Position numbers and translations under genes: made by a program. Source: Volvox africanus (taxonomy: Eukaryota > Chlorophyta > Chlorophyceae > Chlamydomonadales > Volvocaceae). From it: a stretch of 64,000 nt of DNA. A model generated the notes under the pieces. It was not told the DNA's origin, searched no databases, and worked only from the letters and a program-made list of their open reading frames with translations. The stretch lies in assembly GCA_030268105.1 (NCBI GenBank), contig BSDZ01000016.1, positions 3,045,501 to 3,109,500 on the forward strand. Direction: 5' to 3'. Shown in pieces: positions 30,053 to 42,200 of the stretch (within the stretch, counting starts at the first letter, position 1; each line of letters opens with the position of its first letter).

Positions 30053-30274
30053 TTACTTAGCATTCACAATCGAATCTCTGCTGCGGGTGCTGGTCTGAGA
30101 GTTCATCTGCTCCCTCTTCTCCAATCCCTTGAAGATTGACATCCTGGACACCAAGCTGTTCCAGGAAGACGTCAAAAGTATCCGGGCTTGCATGGCTTTC
30201 TGCTTGGCTGATATGCAGAGCGCGCAGCCGATGAAACAGGCGTTGATTGCCAGGATGAGTGCGCCCACAGCGGT
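30053..30274 (-). CDS. Copy B exon 13
   Basis: Same acceptor (GATTGCAG|ACCGCT) and membrane helix as copy A. A small insertion near the end shifts the last codons to RDSIVNAK before TAA (30,053-30,055). Confidence 0.6.
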   Translation of the reverse strand, partial: TAVGALILAINACFIGCALCISAKQKAMQARILLTSSWNSLVSRMSIFKGLEKREQMNSQTSTRSRDSIVNAK

Positions 30275-33200
30275 CTGCAATCAATTAAGGTATTACATGG
30301 TATTCAGCTGGAGGGGCAGGGTGGGTCAGCAGCTACATACCTAACACATGTTTTTTAACGCATTCATGAATATCTTGACGAATATCTGATCAAGCCTGCC
30401 TTGTGTTGTATTATGGTTCAATTATCATAGATACAAATTTTGATGTGAGCCGGACAAGAAGATAAGCGTACGTAGTTAATGGATTATTATCAATAAATAT
30501 ATCTGAATATAGTTATCTCATTGCGGAATCCATGAAATTAAGATTCTTTGTATTACGTTGCCAGCTTTATCATTAATGCCCTAACTAATGAATGTTCGGA
30601 TTGAGCTGGCATACGTAGTTAATGAGCATTAAATGGCATAAACTGTACGTCAATTGTTAAGTCATAATATTTGCTATATTATTACATCAATGCTGGCATG
30701 ATGATATAAATGTGAGAACAACCACAGTGGTAAGTCGACAACGGAATATTGATATTTGGCCATTCATATTGCATTAATGCCGGGAAGGCTTGATTATGAT
30801 AAATATATACTGCATGCGAATATCTATGTTACGTCTGCTAGGGGTTATCACACTTGGGGATCGAGGATCTGGTGTGATATGTACCTTGTATCTATATCGT
30901 GAGTATAATACATGCAAGGACGGCCGAATAGCATAAGCTTTTACCGAGTTCTAATTGGATAACCTTCAATAGTATCAGTATTTTGAACTATATTACGCTA
31001 CATTTGGCCCAAGCCAAGCCTGAGCATTAGTAGCCAGTTAGATGATTATCGCCTGGCGTTGGCTATCATAGCCAAATGCACCGCATCGCATCTATTGGAC
31101 TGTCAGTTGTAACCTTTTCACTCTGAAGTCTTCCGCTGCCCTTGAAAGCTCGTCCGAATGCTTTGGTCTATTTAGTAACCATTCGGGACTTGGTACTTAA
31201 TGCTTAGGCGTGCAGGTAAGTGTCCGAGCAGTGAAGAGGGATACAACACCTTGCTTATGTGAGTACACGTAGCCTAACTAGAAACATGGACTTCAGCAAG
31301 TACATGTCCTGATCGCAGTATGTATCATAAATAAGCAAGGATTCAGGGAGGTGTAATGTATCAATTGTCTATCCATTCAGGTATGGCTGTAGTATCCTGG
31401 GGTATCTAGGGCTAATATTCAGGAGGATCAGGAAACTGAACATCTTCCAATCGGGCCTAAACAATTAGATAGGATTAGGATATTAACACAGAGATACAAC
31501 AGTGGCAGTGTACAAGCATTCCTATATATGTAAAAAATGATCGTACCATGATAGTCAATGGCTTAGGGTAAATATGAATAAGTATGATGACAAGCAACAC
31601 TGGGCATGGAGCAGGTACAACCCCAAGATCCTTCTCTCACGAGACCTTAACTAGGCACATACAAACAAAATGCCGAATAAATTCAACATACCGCAGCTGA
31701 GTTTGACAGCTGGTCTTCTCCGGTCCCCACGAAATACAGTCCGAGTGTGAGCGTCAGGCTGAGAATGCACATCGACAAGAATTCCAGGATTAGAAGTTCA
31801 TGGAAGCGCTCCGGAGAGCTGGAGGTGTTGATGGCGGCGATGACAATGAGCACTGACAGAAGCATCAGCGCCTGCTGCTGGACCTGTGGAGGCCAATCGT
31901 GTTGTATCTCATTAATATCCAGCTTAATAAGCAAAGGCCCGATTGGAAGATGACCAGATTGACATGGTCCATCCTGGAGGCTTCACCCCAAGATACTATA
32001 GACTGATGCATCCATTGATGTTCCGGTCTACGTCACGACCTTGTCAATATATTAGATAACAGAACATACAAATACCCGTGCATGGGACAGTGTAGTGCGT
32101 CGTATGGTCTACATACGCAATAACCTGGTGCTTAATCAGGATGCAAGTCGAGCTGGTCATATGGTATAGCGATTATGAGAGAGCAGCTAGCCATGTGGCT
32201 CCTGGGTGAAATGGAGGAGCTGATTGCGATCCAGGGAATCGTCCGTCAGCAGTCTAGCTATATATGCATGGAGGGGCGATGGCCTGTCCGTCCGTGCATG
32301 TGTCACGTGCATGCACCAGAAGTGGCGCCGGCGAGTGACTGGCACCATGTGGCGCGTCCGCATTCAGCGACATAAGGATGTAGAGCTGTCGCAGGGGCCA
32401 CACACCATCCAAGCATTGCCGCGGCCACTCATGTGGCGCTCGGTGGTCATGTACTGTGTATTGCACTCACCGGCAGTCCGCGCCCAAAGACCTCCATCGC
32501 GACGAGTGCCAGCACCTGGAGCTGCCGCATACTGGCCCACCAAAAGAACTCAGGCCTGCGTGTACGAGTGATGCATGAAGTTGTACATACAGCTACCTCA
32601 GGACCATACCTTGAAGCAGTTGGTTCATTTGCGGATTGCGATTTGTGTCTACCATCCCGTATATCCCGCGTTTACAGCCATACCATGGAGGCTACGGAGC
32701 CATTTTAGAGATGTTTAGGGGACGTAGGTGTTGCTGTGTGTAGGGCAATTAAAACCAGTTCCGAAGGGGGACCAGGTGAGGAACCTGAATCCATCCGTGT
32801 CGATAATGTTGATGGAATTGGTACAAGAAAATATCCAGACTGCGCAGCAATAGTGGTCATATATGCAGACATATACGAGCAAGTAATCGAATAATAATAT
32901 CCTCAGATTCGAAACAATTCCGCGGCACTTAAGGCTTTGTGTTCCAATTCCTTATCACTGCACTTATGGACATGCGTTGTACAAACAAAACATGTAATGC
33001 CATCATCAGTTCTCAGCCTAGGTTGGAGTTCCCCTGACGTCGGTCTGCCGTACGGCGATGAAGGCCCTTCTCACCAAGATAGAATACCGCAGCCAGCGAA
33101 AACTTACTTGTACTGCTGGTACAGGAAGCCATACTGAATCCGTATTCGAATGTTGTTGAAGTTGCGACGGCACCTCGCTGTCAGGATCAAGTAGATGATG

Positions 33201-36200
33201 GGCGGGCAGAAACAGAAGAGCAATACGGTGGCGATGCCGATGGGCACATACACACGCTTGTGGACCCCCGCGTAGCACTCCTGCTGCATGTTCCTCACCC
33301 AGTAGCCATGTGACCAGGTTGCCTAAAAGGGCAATCATGTTAAGGGACGTCAAGGCCAGCCATGCAAGTGTTGTAGTAGTCGTGCGTTGTGCGTGTATGT
33401 ATTTTCAGCTACGAACAAGAATACATAGCCGTGGCGCGCAGCTCCTGCCTTGTGTACAAGTAGCTGGGGTGCAGGGTTCACTCCGAGGCACGGGGACTGC
33501 CGGCTGGATTGTTATTTATATGATTTTGTGGCTACATGCACGCACGGACCCAGTTGCCCACCCATCTACCTTCTGGTTCTCTTTAAACGCCCCAGATGCA
33601 GGGTCGATTATGTAACAGGCGAAGATGCCGAGTGAGATTTGGCAAAGCGAAGGGTACAAGATAAAACTCGCCACGATGGCAACCACCCCCAGCTGCTGGC
33701 TTAGGGTTACAGACTGGTCCGCGAACAGCAGCAGTCGCAGCGGATTCACGGTCGCATGTCGAAGCTGATACCACATGGCCCTAAACCAGCCCAGCTGTTC
33801 CGGATCCTTGATACTGCGCTGTTCCCCCTGATCGCCCCTGCTGCCTTCGGAATCGACGCAGTGAACAGCATCCTGCACATGCTCCGATGCGGGAGAGAGA
33901 GGCGGTCCGCTAAGGAAAGGCGATGGGGTCAGCTGTTGCGGCCAGGGCGTCTCATTCTCATTGCGCTCATCACTGCTGACATTGCTGCCCACGTTTGTAT
34001 TCGAGCCGGTGGCGTTTGTAGGAGTGCAAGTCGCCAGCGGGGGCACCTGAAGGCAGCTATGGAGGCTGCTGATTTGAGATGTCGGGGTAGCAGCTGTGGG
34101 CTGCTGCTGCAGCTTGGCGTTGATGATTTTGGGGCCGCCTGCTGGGAATCGTAGGGGACACTGCCTAGGTAAACAATGATCATGACGAAGAAACAATGGA
34201 ACTCTCCAGGGGCGGTGTGGTGATTGGGAGCCTCAAAAGCCTCTCAAGATGCTGAGAAGGTGCTTCTGCACCTTCTAATTGTGTTGGTATGTGCCGTACA
34301 TGTACGAATACTACTGGCGGTATGATGAACTTGAGCAACAGGATGTAAGCGTTACCTGTTGGCGTCATGGGGGTGGACGACGAGCACGTCGTGGCCTGTT
34401 GGTGCATGTTGCCAATGCTTGCTCCGGAGGCAACAGGAAGCAGAGATGTCGGAGTGGTGGTGGTGGTGGCGGTTATATCGATGCCGCCACCAGCAAAGGA
34501 GGGCGACAGGGGCTGCTGTGGCTGCGGCGACAGCTGTTGCGACACCCCTTGGTGATGAACGCCAACAGCAGTTGTGCTGCTGTTGCCGCCCTCACGATCA
34601 TCAGCACCAGCGCCAGGAGTAATAACACCAGCAACCGCAGAAATAGAGGTAACTGCAACGGCAGCACCAGCACCAGCACCAGATCCAACGCCAGTAGTAC
34701 TGCCTACCAGTTGAATGCTGATTTCCGCCGTACCACCTTGCTGCGGCATACCTCCAGGGATGTCCTGATCCGCGGTGACGGACACCTGATGGTCAAGTTT
34801 GGATGTTGAGACCATCCTCCATTTCTGCTTCATGACAGCAATGCAACTTCTCGTCGGTTGGACGGAACTCTCCTCCTGTGCGTTAAATACTCCGACCAGC
34901 CGCAATCCCCGGCGTAGGGTCCTCCTCCGGGCTGCTTTATTTTGGCGGGAGAGTTTGGCCTGGTTTGCGGTAAGGTACCTGCTTGCGTCCATACATAGGT
35001 GCCATACGTAATAGGTTTATACAGGTAGTGCGTGGAAATAAGGGCGGGGCGGGGTCTTGAATAAACGAAAGCAAGCATCATCTCAAACCAGAAATAAGGA
35101 GGATACAAAATGGGCCAAACATACAGCAGATAGCTAGACACGAGACGAGCGGATAAAAATCTTTAGACTGTTAGAGGGTATATGCCTCAATTGTTGATGG
35201 ACGATGAAAGACCCGGCGCTTATATCGATCTACCAGCCGACCAGGAGTGGGGATCTACTAGCACTGCTGGATGCTGGTGGTGGGTGCTGAACCACCTACC
35301 TACCGGAAAATCACTAAATTTGGAAAATTGAACATGTACGGGTGAACGGATGAGGGTTCCCCGAAGTACAGGGGACGATAGGGACTGTCAGGTAGTGGCC
35401 ACGGGTGAAGCTAAGCCCCTTATCACACACATGAAGATAGTGTGCGATGATTTGGATAACTGATGAAGAGCGAGGGAAATGCAGCATCCGATCCTGGGCT
35501 ATCTACGGACAGAATAATAAAAGAAGGGCGCTGCTGCACGCAGAGGGCAGATTACCATGCATTTGAGTGGATGTCACTGTTGCGAATTTGGTATTTGAGA
35601 TGGGAGCTAAGCACTCCTGCCAGGTATTGGGAATATGGCTCCGTTTGCGTGATTGTTCCGTACATACCTGATAGTCCACAATACGAGGGATACCAAGGTT
35701 GCCGTACAGGGAGCCCCAAAGGCAAATGTGATCTGTGTGGCGGCCTGTCCAGCACTTCCCAAGTCCTCAAAAAGGCAACTGGGAGAGTAGGCTATGAAGT
35801 TCTCCATGCTGACGAATGAACTGAGTACACTCTGATATTTGGTAATGATGGGTGGGTAGTCGATGCTCAGCTTGGTAATAATAATAAAGTACTGGACGTG
35901 GGTGATGAGCGTCTGCAGGGGACGTGGTAGGAGAGGAAGCATGGTGAGAAAGCAATCATCACGCAAACTTCAGGATGACGAAAGCAGCAATAATATGGGA
36001 CACATACATGCATGCATACAGAGTACTGTTGACTGTATTCGTTAAAGCCTGGCATTGCCTGCTATAATCTATGGGACAACAACTGTCACGATACGTTTTA
36101 TAAGTTGTCTTGTCACTGCTGTATCTGTTGTATCTCTGTGATATCCACCTCAGCAAACGGATAAAGGCCCGATCGCGCAGACGATGAATGTTCAGATAGA

Positions 36201-39200
36201 CGTACAGATCCCGGATATTGCCCATGGGTATAGCCCCAGAGTATTACAATGCATGACAAGCGAACGCTATTCAAAGCCACACCTTCAGACGATCAAGAGA
36301 GCTAAGTTCCTCCGCTGCCATCTCCGCAGAGCGTGTCAATGACATGTTGCTGAAAGTGGTGAGCAGTATGAGGGCGACGGTGCCCCAGAATGCGAGTATG
36401 CCGACCACAATCGTGCGAGCCAAGGACGGGCACTTCATGCAACTGAAGTCCACGGAAAGGGAGTATCCCGGCAGGCATGCAGCGCAAAGGTGGCCGGTGT
36501 ACCCCGTAGCGCATTGAAGCTGCAGATAAGACCGGTTCCCTGATGATCCTTGGGGCCTTATGCTAGATGTAGAGGGGTCGTCGTTGAACAAGTAGCAGGG
36601 TAGTTCTTCTTCCTTAGTCAGACGTGGGATGTTGTACTGTTGCTGCAGAACGTTGTCTCGGTTTGGAGGGAAGGTTTTGTACCACCATTGCTGGCAGACG
36701 GCGAGGAGGAGCGACCGGTTATTGTTTCCCGTTGATAACACGCTTCCCAATAATTGTAAAGTAGTGGCTGCTGGCAAGTCGCTGCTGCCTACGATTGAAG
36801 CATATGAGGGGTCCGTAATATTTAGGATAACATTCTGCAGAATTGTGGTATTGAAGTTCTTCGCAAGCAGTTCGCTCCAGAAGCCGTCCAGCGCATCCCC
36901 GAACGAATCCACCTTGCCACATGCCGCGGATTGAGGGCACCGGTGCATCCGGGGGGAATTGGGGGCACTGTGCCAGTAGCCAGGGGCGGGCAGCAACAAG
37001 GCACCGCTGGGACAGATCGCGTTGGTGGGACATGCCTGGCAGCAGGATGGGCAAGAGGACTCCTTGCCATTGGTGCTCCTATCTGTCAAGATTTTGTTAG
37101 CGGCCCTCGAGCTTTGCCAGGCGCCATCGGAAAGGTTTGATGATAGCAGCTTGGACAGCGGCAGCCGCCTGTCCGTCCACAAGCCCACTTGGTCCCGGCG
37201 GCAGATGCTGCAGCTGTAGGCGTCAGCACCGTTGCTGATGCCTTGCACGAGCTCGGCCCCCACCTCACAAGGGAGGAGCTCCACGTGGATTTGGAGATTC
37301 GTCACCTGCATGCGTGTGTTGTCACAGGTAGCTAGTTGTTTCCTTGAAGCCGGAAAAAGGGCGGGGCCGCAAATATACTTAGGGTTTTTCTCTGTATATA
37401 TAAAATCTCTGTTAGTTTAGAGATCAGTTTTCACGCTGAGGTTTACTGGCACACGCGCACTCACAGAGGACAGAGTGCAGGGCTCATGAGCTGCATTACT
37501 TGGGACGCTGGTTTTAGAATTCCAAGCTCTACAACTTGGGCACGTGCGCGGTGCGTGGCACACCGCGTGGCGTGGCGTGCCGTGGCATGGTGCGGCGCGT
37601 GCGTGGCTTGCCCATCGCGCCATGGCTACACGCCGCGTCCGAGCTGTGCTGCGTCCCGCGTCAAAACATCAATAACATAATTATTTTTATCATGATGCAC
37701 TTAATAGGACATCTAGTGTTGCTGTCCGGGTGATGTAATACAAATTGAACCATCTACAGCTAAAAGAGAGACCAAAGCTGGAGTGCTTAGCTAATTTCAT
37801 TTGATGAGCTAGAAGACGACAAGGATTTTTTAATGTGTGATATCATCTTTATGCGGAAGTAATGTAGACGCAGTAGTAAGAGCTTCACCTGCATTTAAGC
37901 CCACTTTTTTGGTGTGACAAAACACTTTTTTATATAAGTGGTAATTGTAATAATTTTATGTTTATTTTAAGAAAACATCAGTGTCCCTGTTTTAGCAAAT
38001 CTAAAATATTTGAATGTTAAAGAAAAAGCCAAAAAATCTTTCAAAAATTCGTTCTTTAGCTGCTGAAACAAACCGTTTTTTCCAAACAATTCTTCCGGAT
38101 TTGCTTTTGATAATAATTCTTCTACTATTTAATTTGTAAAATTAATTTGATTTATAGAATCTATTAATTCATCTTTTTTCTTTGATTTTTTACGCATTTT
38201 TTGGTAAAAGACTGCTGCTATTTAGGGAACCTGGGATTTTCCGCCCTCCTATTATATGTCATCAATGATGGTACAGGCACTGGGATGGAGGGAGGGAGAG
38301 ACAGAGGGATAGGTAGACGGGGAGGGAACTCGCATCTTGGCAGTGGAGGGAGGGACAGGAGGGAACAACGGTCAGGGATGGACGAGGCAACAGCCTCGTG
38401 TAGTACGAGGTGAGCTGGGCCTTTATTAATAGCCTGGCGACGTCACCCAGGCTGCACGTTAGCGGACCCCGTTTAAGGAGGATTTTAGAGTCCAGTGCGA
38501 GGAATATTTTTGCGTTCTACCTCAATCATTAAATACGCAATCTTTGACCATATTCCAAAACAGCCGCAATGGATTGTTTGTGTCTTTTACGTTCTTTCAA
38601 CCAGATCTGTATACGTATCCTGCACTCAGGACAATAGTAGTCGGAAGGATGGATAGGAGCAACATGGAAATATGTTTGGTTACTATTCTCTTTTATCGAA
38701 TGGTGTATCAGTTGGGTTCATAGCGACCCGTTCTAGCAACAATCGCGTTATTGGAGCTGTACTCGGCAGTACGCTAGCGACTTGCGCTTGTCCAATCTGT
38801 AGTGTTATACGAGTAGCCAACTCCGCACCGAAATATGAAGTCTTTTTATAAGCCTCCATTGAGCGTGACTATGTACAGCTAGTTCTCCTAAGCCTAACGT
38901 GAGATAGTAAGTCCGGCTAAACCAGGCTTAGACTAAGTCGGTTTTTAACTTATCCCGGTACTCGTTTGGTGGGGATATTTGGTTGGTTAGACAGATAGAT
39001 GTCAACGGTTTCTCTGAGCTATTGGAAATTTCCATTATTACATTTGGCCATAACAAGATTTGGATGGTGACATCAAAGCATCGCGCATATCATGGGTCAT
39101 TCACACCGTGCACTGCATAATTATTTACCTATAGCGGGCCACGCCCACCAATGATTTATATACGTGCATTACCAGATGTCAGATACATGCATGTCTGCAT

Positions 39201-42200
39201 TACTGGTGTCTAGGCTGGGAGAAATTGATCAACCTCTTACTTAATTGCTTGATTGGCTTATCCCGCCTTGATGGCAAGACGGATAATTTGTTGACACCTA
39301 CTTTGCCACAGGCAGGCTAGCTGGTGACAACATGTAGGGTCCTTGCCTTTTCCGCTTATCACGGCACGCACGTTACCTTCTGCACGGAAGAAGGGTTAGC
39401 AGATGTACCCAAGATCACAGCTGTGGCCTCCAGCACGTATTTGCCAGGCCAACCCAGCATCTCCAAAGCAGTCCATGAGACAACTCCATGTTCGGTTGCG
39501 AAGGTTTGGTTGATGACGCTTAACCCCTCCTTGAGGAGCAATGCAAACTTGTCATCAGCTGACACAGAAGTTGCATCAGCGGGGTTCGGTAGAATGCGGA
39601 GGCTGACAAGGAAAGTGGGTATTTCTGCATGCATCAAGCAGGTGAGCCGACAGGATAATGAGCTATATACCGATGAGTTTGGAGAGTATTGAAGATCTAC
39701 TGCAATAGCTACGTATCTAGGCGCGTGCATGCATAAGCCTCAATACATAAATACATACATACTGTCTAGTTCTTGAGGAGGGGAAGGGGGAGGGTGGAGG
39801 GTTTCGTGGCTAGAGGTACCTGTGTCCAGGCTTCGGGTCCTTAGGGTTTTAGGGGGGGGTCAGCGAGAGAGGTCTTTCCTTGTGCAGTGCAGGTGTCTGC
39901 GGGGCCAGCTTTGGGTGGGGCCGGAAGGCTTTCTAGGGGGGCGCCAGTTTGGCTTGTCATCCCCCCCTCCGCCTCTTGTTGGGTTCTTCCGGCTTGGCTG
40001 TGTAAGAGTGTGCTTTCCTGCTGGTGTTTCTCCTCTGAAGGGATCTGTGTGTGTATGTCAGGCTCTTGCCAGGTCAGTTTTGGGTTAGAGGAGAGGGTTC
40101 CCCGTCCTTTGAGCAGCTAGGTGTCCCCCGTTTTCTGTAGGGCCCTTCTGTGGTTTCTTGGTGGCCCTGAGTGCTCTGTAAGTGGCCAGGCGAGAGCCTC
40201 TGAGGTTTTTGCTGGCCCGAGTGAGAGGGGGAGCACGTGTCAGGCCAGACAGACAAAGCCACGTGCTCCTCCCCTGCGCTGTGGCTTGGTCCGGTCAGGA
40301 CCCCCGGTGCTCGTCTTTGAAGGGCGAGTCACCCACAGTGTAACACCCATAATACATATTTTTTCGTCCTTTTTTCGTTTGGCCATCCACACAGACAGTC
40401 GCCCTTCTTCGGAATTCTAATTCCACGGCTTCTCAATGCCTTCCTAGCTGTTGTTATGGCCGAAATCAACCGCATGTGGACCACCGTGCAAGTATGAAAT
40501 CTAATGGCCAAGTAAGAACTCCAGCCAACAGAGGCCCTCGCACCCGGCCTCCGATGGCACAACACTTCAACTTGGAGCAAATTCAACGGGACTTACCAGC
40601 TGGAACTCCCGTTTTACTCGACCAAGAGTCCGTGGCCCTGGACATCCACTGGCCAGCAGACTCCAACCCGGCGGACATCCACGCCCAGCTTTTTGGGCCA
40701 CTCACGGATGCCATAATCACCAAGGTGTACGAGGTTATGGTGGCCAACATGCCAGGCCTACCTTGCAGCCTGCCAAAGGTGGGCCAGCATCACCAGTAAA
40801 AGCACCCCAATGGCAATGTGGTGCAAGAAATGACCATTCTTCTCCCGAAGGGTGGCATGGCATGGCTCGTATCCTCACCAGCAGTCGCCAGGGGACATCT
40901 GAGACTTGGGCAAGTCCACCTTTTCCCGGACAGCCACTCATAACAGTGGACGTCAATATCAAAAACTTCCACCAGGTGCAGCCAGCCGTCTGGGAGACTT
41001 CTGGGGTGCCATCCAGCGTATCCCCGCTAGCCATCCCTAGCTTCCTGGCGCACGCCACTCATCAGAACAAGCACCCAGGCGCATGACTGAGTTCCAGGAT
41101 CTTAAACCCACACGCATGGATGACACGTGGTGGGTTAAAGTGGCACCGGGCTCCCCCAGCCTGCCACACCAGAGCCTGTTCAGCCTTGGATGACTGGGGC
41201 GCTCTTCAAACCAGGGCACGCTGGTGGCTTCTAGGCTCCGGGCAGTAGTAGAGGAGACGCCGTTTCTCATGCCCTGCAAGCCCCCTCCACGCATGGAGCT
41301 CAATCGCCAGCAGGACCTCAACCGCCAATGACTGCCACCGCATCAACCAATCACCCTAGCCCAACCCATAGCCCGACTGAGCGGTCCTGACCCCTCGTCC
41401 AGCAGGGCCAACACTGTGCCATCCTTTGCGGATGTTCTGAGGCAGCACCCACTAGGCCCCCCAAGGCAACTCGCTCCCAGCTCCCTGGTGCCACTCCCTC
41501 CTGGGGCGCCCCAACCCATGGCTCCACCACCCAGACCACTCCCCCAAGAGATCGTCACTGCAGCAGCAACTGCAGCAGTGGCCAGGAAAGCAGCAGCCAA
41601 AGCCGCAGCAGCTGCATACAAACCCAGAACCCCGGCTACTACCATTAATGTAGTCTCAGATCAGCCGGGCCCCCGACAGAGGTTCAACCAAATGGGGATC
41701 CTACCTTTTCCACCCAGCAACCCCTGGTGAACAACCCAACCACAGTCAATGCTGGCTCCCAGGGGTCCATACCCGGGATGCCACAACCTCAGACCACATC
41801 GCCGCCAAGTCAGCAGCAGCATCCCCGGTTACCACAGGGAACACCAAATACACCAGCCACAGCACAGATCACAACAGTTGGGGGGCCTGACCAACATGCA
41901 GCTCGACCACTACCTCAACAAGCACCACAGCCAGACAACCAGGGTGTGGTGAACAAGGTCCACACACCAGCTGGACACTCTCACTCCAGGACCCGGGCAC
42001 AGCAGCGTCCCTCAAACAGCCACGTCCCCACTAGTCCTCAACGAAACAAAATACAAAAGCAGCAACTGACCCACCTGCCAGAGGAGGAACGAGCACAGCG
42101 GCACATGGCCCAAACAGAGAGGGCAAGGCAAGCCCGGAATGCCAAACTGGCCTTGCAACGGACGCAGAGGGAGCCAACGATATCGGGTGGTATATGCAAG

